DNA of 64,000 nt from Bacteroidales bacterium (lineage in GTDB: Bacteria; Bacteroidota; Bacteroidia; Bacteroidales; Tenuifilaceae): NCBI GenBank assembly GCA_013141385.1, contig JABFRB010000019.1, positions 186,001-250,000 of the forward strand. Direction: 5' to 3'. Under the pieces are notes generated by a model, which was not told the DNA's origin, searched no databases, and worked only from the letters and a program-made list of their open reading frames with translations. A program made the translations under genes and the position numbers. Positions 51,101 to 61,133 of this stretch are shown in pieces (the stretch's first letter is position 1; each line of letters opens with the position of its first letter).

Positions 51101-52051
51101 ACCGGGTTTGGTTGGGGCGGTTATTGTAAGCGTTGATCCAACAGGACCAGCAACCGATACCGAATAATTGTAAACCATACCAACGGTAGCAGATGTAACC
51201 GCAGAACTTGTAAAATTCAATGCAATTGTTCCACTTCCCCAAACAGCCTCAGCATACTCAGGATGATCAATATATGGATTGCGATTGTGCTGTAGTGCAT
51301 AAATAGCATTATTCCTATCTATTTCTTTTTGGCTAACAGGATCTTGTTGACTCCACTGAAGCATCAACGTTTTAAACCAACTCTTAAAAGCAGGGAAAGA
51401 TGTTCCGTCCAATAGCTCACCAGCACTTCCATTCGAAGCCCAACTAGCAACCTGAGTTTCGTATCGAGTTACAACGTAGAAATACATTCTGGCAAAATCG
51501 CCCTTAAATTCATCAATTGGTTCAAATACTATTCCCGAATAACCTGTTGAAGGATCGGAATTTCCTAATTTACTTCCGTTCGATGATGTCCATGATACAG
51601 TACCCACCTTCCCGTGCGGGTAACTACTTCTACGATTATTCACATAACCGTCGGTTGGTAAAATATGATGCGCATCCGACCTCTGCGGAGATGCCTTTCC
51701 TAACCAACTATCGCAAAAGGTATGCTCACGATTATAGCAATCTCCTTCTGTACTATATGACCCACAACGATCACCAGATATATGAGAATAAAAATAGTTT
51801 GCAGTACCATCTGCCTTGATGGAATACATATCCCAAACTTTTCCCGAGGGAAGGTTGTCGGATGTTGTATACACATTGTATAGTCCATCATAACCTAAAT
51901 CGGTATGACCCTTAATAATGTTATACAGGGCTGTCTTTAGTGTTGCACCTGTTTTACCATCTGCGGCTGTGTAGTACCCGTTGGGGATTTGCGAGAAAGT
52001 AGCAATAGAAAATACAACAAATAATGCTATCGATAAAAATCGTTTAATCAT
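48197..52051 (-). CDS. Large secreted endonuclease I with Ig-like repeats and T9SS tail
   Basis: A 1284-residue exported nuclease. Signal peptide 1-20; EndA/NucM domain about 25-275 with CYNREHTFCDSWL and DAHHILPTDGYVNNRRS; two putative Ig/cadherin-like domains (about 278-365 and 367-460) with the TATLSGTP motif; a jelly-roll segment (about 465-600); then six related domains of about 100 residues (about 605-1205) with the pattern NP.L.G....ATITDSDGTIQEAYLMWG; T9SS sorting tail from about 1210 (KIYPNPAKNSIMVES). The repeats may bind surfaces or DNA-containing matrix. It is upstream of, and co-transcribed with, the shorter paralogue. Confidence 0.93.
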   Translation of the reverse strand: MIKRFLSIALFVVFSIATFSQIPNGYYTAADGKTGATLKTALYNIIKGHTDLGYDGLYNVYTTSDNLPSGKVWDMYSIKADGTANYFYSHISGDRCGSYSTEGDCYNREHTFCDSWLGKASPQRSDAHHILPTDGYVNNRRSSYPHGKVGTVSWTSSNGSKLGNSDPSTGYSGIVFEPIDEFKGDFARMYFYVVTRYETQVASWASNGSAGELLDGTSFPAFKSWFKTLMLQWSQQDPVSQKEIDRNNAIYALQHNRNPYIDHPEYAEAVWGSGTIALNFTSSAVTSATVGMVYNYSVSVAGPVGSTLTITAPTKPGWLTLSSTGNTTATLSGTPATSGSFDVTLSVTDGSSTKTQSFSINVAALEGLKITSTPVTMATTGSAYSYSITTSDVANPGATISISATTKPSWLTLTSTGNGTATLSGTPMADDAGSNSVTISANDGFTTVTQPFAITVSVAGTSNKETFTNIGAASSSYTNFTWTGDDGSTWSATSARTDQAIVASNKAICLKNVADTYIESGTLSGGCGSINFKNLQVFTGTGGTLTLLINGVQIGSPFAYSTTEQIASFTNINVVGNFVIKIVNNGNARPVIDDVTWTTYTIAPPNISNISVSPINPTTNDDVVVSATITDNGTVKEATLDWGLSASTLDHTLTMTLDGNVYKATIPKQSAGTVYIRVNAKDDLDAVSTLDYSYAIIQNVKPSIADISNAPISPFTGETIKISATITDIDGTIEDTWLKWGTSPSALTNQLTMVLVGGKYETNIPAQIQAGTIYLSINARDDSGAETSSLYSFVITQNQTPSITNISWTPQNPLIGGIITFSATISDSDGSIQEAYLNWGTTSGNLTTKVNMTLNNGKYEGVIPAQAQARTIFFMVSGKDNLNLTGSSAQQSFTISTPNVLPTITNTMINPQNPLMGQPITVFSTITDSDGTIQEAFLMWGTVSGNLNNKVDMVLNGGIYEGIIPSQSIVVTIYYTINAKDNSGETKTTSQSSFTVTAPNILPTISDITLNPQNPLTGQAVLVSTNITDSDGAIQEAYLMWGMNSGDLANKVVMTLNGGSYKGTIPAQSVAGTIYYTINAKDNSGETKTTNQSSFTVIAPNVLPIISDITFNPQSPLTGQEIMVSATITDSDGTIQEAYINWGVTGNLIIKANMTLNGGKYEGIIPSQIQAGTIYFMVSAKDNSGDISTSSEDSITISPSTDINDINGSLIKIYPNPAKNSIMVESSDIIDHLVISNIIGEKVVDLPVIGKKQFVDISRLNSGIYFVSVSGNNFRNTTKIIVNK
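48440..50250 (-). repeat. Six tandem Ig-like domain-coding repeats
   Basis: Units of about 300-320 bases encode six similar domains. The three or four copies nearest the C-terminus are most alike (shared phrases such as SDGTIQEAY and YYTINAKDNSG), while the first two have diverged. This indicates recent internal duplication or gene conversion at the C-terminal end. Confidence 0.8.
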
Positions 52052-52056
52052 ATAGT

Positions 52057-52614
52057 TTAATTTTTTGTTGAAATAACAATGTTAACGGCAACATCTAAAG
52101 AAGATACAGGAACACTCTCTAATATCTGAAAATCAAAACCAACTGCGATAAGATAGGCATTGGTTTGCTTTAAAAATCTATCGTAAAAACCTTTTCCCCT
52201 GCCAAGTCTATTTCCTTTAATATCAAAAGCAACTCCAGGAATTATAGCACAATCAATATCAGCAGGATTTACAAGATCGCCTGATAGCGGTTCTTGAATA
52301 CCAAATGAATTATTAGTAAATAATTCATTTAGCCCATTAAAAGTCCTTAATTCTAAAGTATCTCCAACAACGATGGGTAACACCATTTTTTTTTCACCAG
52401 TCCATTTCATTACAAAAACATGCGTGCTGACCTCATCGGGTAGAGACCAATAAACAAGAACCGTTTTTGCTTTTTTGAACTGAGGTAAAGATTCGACTTT
52501 TCCAAAGATTCTTTGCGAATCTTCATATATTTTCTCCTTGGAGATATTCTTCTTTAACTCTTTTACTATTTTCCGAAGGTTTTGCTTTTGTTTTATAATA
52601 TCTTCCTGATTCAT
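52057..52614 (-). CDS. 5-formyltetrahydrofolate cyclo-ligase family protein
   Basis: A 185-residue enzyme converting 5-formyl-THF to methenyl-THF with ATP. VLVYWSLPDEVST is the substrate region, DCAIIPGVAFDIKGNRLGRGKGFYDRFL (read as PGVAFD, then RLGRGKGFYDRF) is the family ATP/phosphate-binding signature. It follows a divergent basic N-terminus (KQKQNLRKIVKELKK). Minus strand, with the stop of the peptidase-like gene about 96 bases upstream. Length is standard. Confidence 0.93.
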   Translation of the reverse strand: MNQEDIIKQKQNLRKIVKELKKNISKEKIYEDSQRIFGKVESLPQFKKAKTVLVYWSLPDEVSTHVFVMKWTGEKKMVLPIVVGDTLELRTFNGLNELFTNNSFGIQEPLSGDLVNPADIDCAIIPGVAFDIKGNRLGRGKGFYDRFLKQTNAYLIAVGFDFQILESVPVSSLDVAVNIVISTKN

Positions 52615-52710
52615 AACAAAGTAAAAAAGATGAACACCTAAATGTAATATTGATGATTAACAAAACCGAGGCCAAAGTGGTAAATAGAAAAATCAACTAA
52701 TAATCGGCAA

Positions 52711-55542
52711 TTATTGACCGTAAAAATCTACAAATAAGCCGAACGAATTAAACGGTAAAAGGTCATCTCCACCCCATCCTTGTTGGAGTTGTAGACGAAT
52801 TGGATATCTTGTTCGGAAAAGTTTAAAATCTACATAAACCTCAAAACCAAAAGATTTCATAGTATCGGTTTGATCGCCTGTTTTTACAGGATATTGATTT
52901 TTTGCATAATCGTAAAAGGGACTTAGAGATATTCGCTTAAGATACGCAAGTGAACCAAAGGCAAAATCAGGGTAGACAATTGGAAGCAGGTATTCTACAG
53001 ACACTCCCCTATAGGTTTCCGATTGATAATTAGCATATCCCCTTGGAAAAATAATTTTATTAGAATAGTAATAATGTTTAAGATTCTGATTTTGGAAACT
53101 CGCTTTAACGAATAGACTATGATTTGCTGCTAAGCCCGGAAGGTACAGATTAAATGTGCCAGCAACTAAAGATCCTAAATTGTTTTTATTGAATGGGGCA
53201 TTTTCCATCTGAATATTTGCCGTAAATCCCAAACAAGGCCGAACATCTTTAAGAGCCTGTTGCTGTAGAGTAGAAAAGTAAACTCTATAATTGAACCGTT
53301 GAAGTTTCTTGTGATATGAACTATCGCTACCCGAAAACAGATAATCGTTACTACTAATGGCTTGAATGAAAGGGCGTAACAAGGTGGTAAATCTACCTGA
53401 AGATAACTTTAGTGGTAGATAAATACTTAGGGTAGATTCTTTTCTTTTTTCAGTTATAGTGGGTGGTGTAGTTTTTTTTATGTAGAAGAGCGCTGGGTAA
53501 TTATTACTCAGATCGAAACTGTATGAGAAAACAGGAAATAACCCCAAATACTGATAGTTGATATGTGTCAGATTAGATTTTTCATAACCATATCCAGCAG
53601 TTAAGACAGATGTTCCTGTTATGTTTTGCGAAATCAGAGTCAATCCTGGTTTTATGGCAAATACCCCATTTGTTAACTCCATTGGATCGTAATAGAACGG
53701 AGCCCAACTGTGAATATTAAAAAGCGTTTTAATTCCTCGATACTGTTTTACCTCAAAGGTGTTATTTGGAATTACTGTAGAATCGATGTTGAACTTTAAA
53801 GCCTGACTTAATTTTTTTGAGATCAAATCGTCTGTAATATCTGGTAGTATGATCTCTGTATTTGTTGTGTCGGGAATAATTTTTGATATTGAATATCCGT
53901 TCGTTGTGTAATTTGAAAAAAAGATTTCGTTTGATTTTGAATCAAATGAAGGATCTGTTGAACCAAAAGGTGATTTTGTAATCTGAAACACCTTTTTTGT
54001 TTTTACGTTAAATGCAAATATATCCTCCTTGTAATCATTCGTAGTTGAGAAAAGAATAAAATCATGAAATATTGATAAAGAGTGAATGTCAAGAAAAGTT
54101 GAACCGAAAAGAATACTAGATGAACCATCATCATCTAAATTAATGATTGATTTTCCTTTATCGTTAACCACTGCTACAATCAAAGATTTTTGATTCTGTG
54201 AAAAGATCAACTCAAATGGTTGATATTCGTTGGGAAGGTTAATGCTTTTAATTTTTTTTCCATAAATATCAAAAGCATCAATTGAATACAATCCATTATT
54301 ATTTGCAGATATTGCATAAACCAGATCGTTATGAGGATTGTAAACTGGGGAATAATATTTTCCCTGATCGGAAATTGTTTTTATCTGTCCATTTCTAATA
54401 TTAAACCACTTAATAACACTATAGTTTAAGTACTGCCAGCGGATATGAGATTGGTACTCTGTCCAAAAAATATTTTCGTTGTGGTATGATGGTATGCTTG
54501 TTAAATAGCCCGGTTGAACCAAACATTTTTCTTTCTTGCTATTTAAATCAATAAGAGTGAATTGAGGGTTCGTTGAAAGGTTCGTTTTATAAACAATTAA
54601 ACAATTATCGTTTAGTCTATAGGGGTATCTATAATCAGTATACTCCTTATTCTTTTTAATAATAATGGTTAAATTATCAATATTGTTGTATTTCTGATTG
54701 CTAGACCAAATGCCATCAAGATTATCAAAGGTTTTCTCGAAAAGTTTTTTTCTTGAAAATCCAATTTCTTTTTTTAGTCCAAAGTAGAAGGGGAAAACGG
54801 TGAATGGGTATCGTGAAACAGAATTTAGCGTATTCGCCCAAACACTATCACCATATTCAATCTTGGCATAACTAACCAGCTGATATCCGAAACTATAATG
54901 ATTCGGAATATTGTCTTTGAACGACCCCATCAACCATTTATCGTATTTAAACTTCTTTGATTTGGTGAGATAATGAGTTCTGTAATATTGATAAAAATCA
55001 GCTTGGCGTCCTCTTCCAGAATTGGATGCTGCGGTCTCGAAAGCAACTGCATCTCCTTCCAAAAACCAATTTGGAACCATTCCTGCTGATAATCCAACAA
55101 TTTGTTCGCCCAAAAGAATTGAACTAAAATTAACAAGGCCTTCATCTAACTTATAAAGTTGTGAGGTATGGCGTGTTTCATGCAATGCTAACTGGGTCAA
55201 CCAAGGTTGGGCGTATGTGAATGTGGGTGATTGCGAAACTATTTCCATTCGCTTTGGCGCCCAAGCAACAAAGGCATTGGAAAGTACACTGTTGTTGTGA
55301 ATTACAACGTCATAGGGTTTTTGCATCGCATTTAGCGATTTTGGAGCAACCGTATCAATTATACTTAGTAGATTCGCATAACGAAATGCTTTTTGCTCAG
55401 CCTCAACGGGAAAAATAATTCGTGCATTTTTTGTTTTTATCTGCCTCCATTTAATACTAAAAGGCTCAACTCCGGTTAAAAAGTATTGTGCCTCTGCTTG
55501 TAAGGAGAGGATAAATAAAAAGATAAATAAAACTTTCTTCAC
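52711..55542 (-). CDS. Exported HExxH protein with propeller and outer-membrane barrel
   Basis: A 943-residue exported protein. Signal peptide 1-18. A gluzincin-like zinc site: His121, Glu122 and His125 in LALHETRHTSQL, with a downstream Glu162 in NWFLEGDAVAFE as probable third ligand. The central part (about 290-600) has repeated SYHNENIFWTEYQSH-like beta-propeller motifs. The C-terminal third (about 610-943) is rich in alternating Tyr/Phe beta strands, ending WGGDDLLPFNSFGLFVDFYGQ, typical of outer-membrane barrels, with Phe/Tyr-rich end. A surface-directed peptidase tethered by its own barrel is inferred. It is common in Bacteroidota but its role is not known to me. Confidence 0.82.
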   Translation of the reverse strand: MKKVLFIFLFILSLQAEAQYFLTGVEPFSIKWRQIKTKNARIIFPVEAEQKAFRYANLLSIIDTVAPKSLNAMQKPYDVVIHNNSVLSNAFVAWAPKRMEIVSQSPTFTYAQPWLTQLALHETRHTSQLYKLDEGLVNFSSILLGEQIVGLSAGMVPNWFLEGDAVAFETAASNSGRGRQADFYQYYRTHYLTKSKKFKYDKWLMGSFKDNIPNHYSFGYQLVSYAKIEYGDSVWANTLNSVSRYPFTVFPFYFGLKKEIGFSRKKLFEKTFDNLDGIWSSNQKYNNIDNLTIIIKKNKEYTDYRYPYRLNDNCLIVYKTNLSTNPQFTLIDLNSKKEKCLVQPGYLTSIPSYHNENIFWTEYQSHIRWQYLNYSVIKWFNIRNGQIKTISDQGKYYSPVYNPHNDLVYAISANNNGLYSIDAFDIYGKKIKSINLPNEYQPFELIFSQNQKSLIVAVVNDKGKSIINLDDDGSSSILFGSTFLDIHSLSIFHDFILFSTTNDYKEDIFAFNVKTKKVFQITKSPFGSTDPSFDSKSNEIFFSNYTTNGYSISKIIPDTTNTEIILPDITDDLISKKLSQALKFNIDSTVIPNNTFEVKQYRGIKTLFNIHSWAPFYYDPMELTNGVFAIKPGLTLISQNITGTSVLTAGYGYEKSNLTHINYQYLGLFPVFSYSFDLSNNYPALFYIKKTTPPTITEKRKESTLSIYLPLKLSSGRFTTLLRPFIQAISSNDYLFSGSDSSYHKKLQRFNYRVYFSTLQQQALKDVRPCLGFTANIQMENAPFNKNNLGSLVAGTFNLYLPGLAANHSLFVKASFQNQNLKHYYYSNKIIFPRGYANYQSETYRGVSVEYLLPIVYPDFAFGSLAYLKRISLSPFYDYAKNQYPVKTGDQTDTMKSFGFEVYVDFKLFRTRYPIRLQLQQGWGGDDLLPFNSFGLFVDFYGQ

Positions 55543-55570
55543 TATAAATAAAATTCTTGATTATTAATCA

Positions 55571-55915
55571 TCAACCTGATACTTTTACCTTATAACCCCA
55601 TTCTTCCAGTAAATCGGCAATGCGAGTTTTGAATTCTCCTTGAATAATAATCTCACCCTCTTTTACTGATCCACCAACCCCACATTTTGTTTTCAGTTTC
55701 TTTCCTAGTTCTATCAAATCATCCTCTTTCCCTATAAAACCTTTAACAAGTGTAACAGTTTTACCTCCCCTGTTTTTTCGCTCAATAGCCACAATTAAAT
55801 TTTGCTTTTGTGGAGGAATCGTTTCCTCCTCATGTTTTTCTCCTTGATTGTATTGAAAATCAGGATTTGTAGAATAGACAACATTTAACCTATCCTTCCA
55901 GTTATTATCCTTCAT
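55571..55915 (-). CDS. SUI1/YciH-type translation initiation factor
   Basis: A 114-residue protein of the eIF1/SUI1 family. The core spans about 40-110: [36 protein letters not shown] and [20 protein letters not shown], matching bacterial YciH. It may influence start-codon fidelity. The first 38 residues are a variable N-terminus. It is 28 bases upstream of the HExxH gene on the same strand. Confidence 0.93.
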   Translation of the reverse strand: MKDNNWKDRLNVVYSTNPDFQYNQGEKHEEETIPPQKQNLIVAIERKNRGGKTVTLVKGFIGKEDDLIELGKKLKTKCGVGGSVKEGEIIIQGEFKTRIADLLEEWGYKVKVSG

Positions 55916-56048
55916 ATTTTAATAATTTTAGGCAAAAGTACTTCAAAAAACAGATTAACATAGTTTTAAACAAAGCTAAAATTATATTACATGAGGGCTA
56001 TAAGCGAATTTTGGTTACTTTAGCTGTTTATATTTTTATCAACTTATG

Positions 56049-56128
56049 AAATGTCCATATTAATAAAGAACACCAAGCGCAGTAATCAAAACATGGACAT
56101 TTAGTTTCGCTGAACCCGTTGGGGTTCA
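56049..56128. repeat. Two short inverted repeats upstream of the DUF2723 gene
   Basis: AAATGTCCAT (56049-56058) and its exact complement (56093-56102) enclose 34 bases; a second hairpin TGAACCC/GGGTTCA (56111-56117, 56122-56128) follows. Neither has a T-run. They may be leader structures or remnants of a mobile repeat. The rest of the 292-base gap holds nothing recognisable. Confidence 0.4.
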
Positions 56129-56207
56129 TCTGAACTTAGGTAATTAATATCATTCGAAGAAAAACAATAACTGATTCTATATTAATTATTTTTGAAATTT
56201 TGTACAG

Positions 56208-59200
56208 ATGAAAAAATACAACCTGATTAACAATATCATGGGATGGGCTGCATTCCTTGTAGCGGTTATTGTCTACTTATTGACAATTGAGCCTACTGCA
56301 AGTTTTTGGGATTGCGGGGAATTTATTGCTTCGGCATACAAACTTGAAGTTGGACATCCTCCCGGAAGTCCAATATTCATGCTTATTGGTAGATTCTTTA
56401 CCATGTTCGCTGGCGATCCATCTAAAATAGCTATAACTGTCAATATCATGTCTGCACTTGCTAGTGCATTTACTATACTCTTCCTATTTTGGACAATAAC
56501 ACATTTGGCCAAAAAACTAGTTGTAAAAAAAGATTCTGAAGCCACAACGGCAGAGTTAATTGGAATAATGGGAAGCGGTTTTATCGGTGCATTGGTTTAT
56601 ACTTTCTCCGATTCATTCTGGTTTTCTGCTGTTGAAGGAGAGGTTTATGCGCTCTCATCTTTCTTTACAGCTATAGTTTTCTGGGCAATTCTAAAATGGG
56701 AGAACGAGGCTGAGAAACCTTATGCTAATCGATGGCTAATATTCATCGCTTATATGATGGGTTTATCCATTGGTGTTCACTTGCTTAACCTTTTAACAAT
56801 ACCTGCAATAGTATTTATTTACTACTTCAAAAACTATACACCAACCAGAAAAGGATTAATTTTTGCCAGTATTTCTGCTGTTGCAATTCTTGGATTTGTA
56901 ATGTATTTTATCATCCCAGGCACTGTGGTTTTTGCATCGTGGTTTGAATTTCTCTTTGTTAATGGCTTCGGATTACCATTTAATAGCGGTTTAGTATTCT
57001 TTGTAATGCTTATTGTTGGTATTTTCGTTTGGGCAATTAGATATACTCTTAAAACTCAAAAAGTATTAGCAAATACAATCCTATTAGCGATTGGGGTAAT
57101 TTTGATTGGTTATTCTTCCTATGCCTTGATATTAATAAGATCATCTACCAATACACCTTTAAATGAAAATAATCCCTCGAACATATTCGCTTTAAAAAAC
57201 TACCTGAATCGTGAGCAATATGGCGACAGACCTTTACTTTACGGTCAATATTATAATGCTCCCGTGACTAGTAGCGAAAACAAAACAACATTTATTCCCC
57301 AAAATGGAAAATATATAAGATCTTACCTGAAAACAAATTACTCTTTTGATGAGCGGTTTCAAACCGTTTTTCCAAGAATGTGGAGTCCTGGCGAAGGGCA
57401 TGATGAAGAGTATAAAAAATGGGCTAATATTGTTGGAATCCCTGAACGAGTAACCAATCAAAACGGAGAACAAGAGGTAAGAAACATTCCAACGTTTACC
57501 GAGAATTTACGTTTCTTTTTTAGTTTCCAAGTGGGGTTTATGTATTGGCGTTACTTCATGTGGAATTTTGTTGGCCGACAGGATGATATTCAAAGCCAAG
57601 GAGGGTTGCTAAATGGTAATTGGATAAGCGGAATTAAACCAATAGATGCTATTCATCTTGGCAATCAGGATAAATTAACAAGTGAGCAGCTCCATCAAAT
57701 TGGTAGAAATAAGTATTATTTCCTTCCTCTAATCTTGGGATTAATCGGGTTGGCTTATCAGTTTCTGCGCGATAAAAAAAATCTTATTGTCGTAACACTT
57801 CTTTTCGTTTTAACGGGTGTCGCTATTGTTATATATCTTAATCAGTATCCATTGCAGCCACGTGAACGTGATTATGCGTTTGCCGGATCATTTTATGCAT
57901 TCGCTATTTGGGTTGGTATAGGCGTATTGGCTATATCGGAAGGATTTTCAAAACTACTTCAACCCGTTCAGAGAGCTTCTATGGCCTCAGTATTGTGCCT
58001 TGGTGTTCCACTCATTATGGGAACACAAAACTGGGACGATCATAATCGTTCGGGACGTTATACCGCAAGAGATTTCGCATACAATTATTTAAATTCATGT
58101 GCTCCAAATGCTATTCTTTTTACCAATGGTGATAATGATACTTTCCCTTTATGGTACATTCAAGAAGTAGAAGGGGTTAGGACCGATGTGAGGGTCTGCA
58201 ATCTTAGCTTGCTTGGAACCGATTGGTATATAGATCAAATGAAAAGAAAGGCATATGAATCTGCGCCTCTTCCTATAAGCATGAATATAGATCAATACGT
58301 TCAGGGCAAACGTGATATTATTTATGTAATCGAGAGGTTTAAACAAAACATTGAACTAAAACAGATAATGGATTTTATTGCAAGTGATAAGCCTGAAACT
58401 AAATATCAGATTCCAAATGAAGATCCTGTTACCTATATACCCACCAAGAGTTATATGGTTTCGGTTGATAAGGACGCCGTAATAGCAAGCAATACTGTTA
58501 ACAAAAAAGATTCCGCACTAATCGTAAAAGAAATTGTTGGAACACTTAAAAAGAGCTACATCCAAAAAAGCGATATGATAATGCTTGATGTAATTGCCAA
58601 TAATAACTGGAAACGCCCAATTTACTTTGTTTCACCTTATGGTGATTCCGATATAGGGATTAGCGATTATTTACAACTCGAAGGTTTTGCTTATCATTTA
58701 GTACCTATAAAGACTAAACCTAAAGACTATTTATCTTTCGGTAGAATTGATGTTGACATTCTTTACAATAATCTGATGAATAAATTTCATTGGGGTAGAA
58801 TGAATCAACCCGATGTAAATATCGACCATAATAATCAACGAACCACAACAGTTCTTCGATTAAGGAACAACTTTAACCGATTAGCAGAAGAGTTGATCTC
58901 TCAGAATAAAAAAGATTCCGCACTGGCAGTTCTCAACAAAATTGTTGATTTGATGCCTCAAAGAAAATATCCATACGATATATTCACCCTCAAGACTGCT
59001 GAATCTTACTTTAAAATCAACGAAACAGAAAAGGCTAATCGAATTATTAAGGATTATGTAAAAGCAACCGAAGAAAACTTACGTTATTATTTCAGTTTAA
59101 GTCATCGATTCGATAATTCAGTTGATTACGAAAAACAGGTTAACATTCAAACCCTACAGGAATTGGGTTCTTTAACCGAAAAGTATGCTCAGGTTGATTT

Positions 59201-59270
59201 GAAAAATGGAATAGAAAAAAGTTTGCAGTATTACTATGAGTTATATACTCTGGGTAGTTCTCAAAAATAA
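56208..59270 (+). CDS. DUF2723 (GT117/TMEM260-like) membrane glycosyltransferase
   Basis: A 1020-residue polytopic membrane protein. The signature IEPTASFWDCGEFIASAYKLEVGHPPGSP, quoted in part as FWDCGEFI and GHPPGSPIF, lies at about 25-60, with about 10-12 membrane helices to residue 600, then a soluble C-terminal half with TPR-like helices (about 880-1000). Human TMEM260, the same family, is a protein O-mannosyltransferase, so transfer of mannose or another sugar to exported proteins is the likely reaction. It fits the many secreted proteins here. Monocistronic, followed by a promoter for atpD. Confidence 0.88.
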   Translation: MKKYNLINNIMGWAAFLVAVIVYLLTIEPTASFWDCGEFIASAYKLEVGHPPGSPIFMLIGRFFTMFAGDPSKIAITVNIMSALASAFTILFLFWTITHLAKKLVVKKDSEATTAELIGIMGSGFIGALVYTFSDSFWFSAVEGEVYALSSFFTAIVFWAILKWENEAEKPYANRWLIFIAYMMGLSIGVHLLNLLTIPAIVFIYYFKNYTPTRKGLIFASISAVAILGFVMYFIIPGTVVFASWFEFLFVNGFGLPFNSGLVFFVMLIVGIFVWAIRYTLKTQKVLANTILLAIGVILIGYSSYALILIRSSTNTPLNENNPSNIFALKNYLNREQYGDRPLLYGQYYNAPVTSSENKTTFIPQNGKYIRSYLKTNYSFDERFQTVFPRMWSPGEGHDEEYKKWANIVGIPERVTNQNGEQEVRNIPTFTENLRFFFSFQVGFMYWRYFMWNFVGRQDDIQSQGGLLNGNWISGIKPIDAIHLGNQDKLTSEQLHQIGRNKYYFLPLILGLIGLAYQFLRDKKNLIVVTLLFVLTGVAIVIYLNQYPLQPRERDYAFAGSFYAFAIWVGIGVLAISEGFSKLLQPVQRASMASVLCLGVPLIMGTQNWDDHNRSGRYTARDFAYNYLNSCAPNAILFTNGDNDTFPLWYIQEVEGVRTDVRVCNLSLLGTDWYIDQMKRKAYESAPLPISMNIDQYVQGKRDIIYVIERFKQNIELKQIMDFIASDKPETKYQIPNEDPVTYIPTKSYMVSVDKDAVIASNTVNKKDSALIVKEIVGTLKKSYIQKSDMIMLDVIANNNWKRPIYFVSPYGDSDIGISDYLQLEGFAYHLVPIKTKPKDYLSFGRIDVDILYNNLMNKFHWGRMNQPDVNIDHNNQRTTTVLRLRNNFNRLAEELISQNKKDSALAVLNKIVDLMPQRKYPYDIFTLKTAESYFKINETEKANRIIKDYVKATEENLRYYFSLSHRFDNSVDYEKQVNIQTLQELGSLTEKYAQVDLKNGIEKSLQYYYELYTLGSSQK

Positions 59271-59308
59271 AGATGTTGCATTTTATCAATATTATTTTAT
59301 TTATTAGC

Positions 59309-60856
<1,548 letters not shown>

Positions 60857-60866
60857 TTGATAAACT

Positions 60867-61124
60867 ATGTTGCTCGAAATAGTAACGCCTAAAGCGACAA
60901 TTTACAAAGGGGAAATAATCCTTGTAAGAGTTCCTGGTTCAAAGGGTTCCTTTGCGGTAATGCATAATCATGCACCCCTAACATCTACCTTAGAGCCAGG
61001 GCAAATTAAGGTTGTTGAGTTGAATAAAACAGAAATCTTCTTTGATATCTCTGAAATTGGGCTGATTGAAGTTAAAAAAAACCATGTAGTGGTATTATCT
61101 GATTCTATTAGTAAAATAAATTAA
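60867..61124 (+). CDS. atpC: F-type ATP synthase subunit epsilon, short form
   Basis: An 85-residue epsilon subunit. LEIVTPKATIYKGEI, VRVPGSKGSFAVMHNHAPLTSTLEPG (in two conserved pieces) and FFDISEIGLIEVKKNHVVVLSD make up the N-terminal beta-sandwich. The C-terminal two-helix domain, present in the roughly 135-residue proteobacterial subunit and used to inhibit ATP hydrolysis, is absent. A 10-base gap separates it from atpD. Short forms are usual in this phylum. Confidence 0.95.
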   Translation: MLLEIVTPKATIYKGEIILVRVPGSKGSFAVMHNHAPLTSTLEPGQIKVVELNKTEIFFDISEIGLIEVKKNHVVVLSDSISKIN

Positions 61125-61133
61125 TAGTATCCT

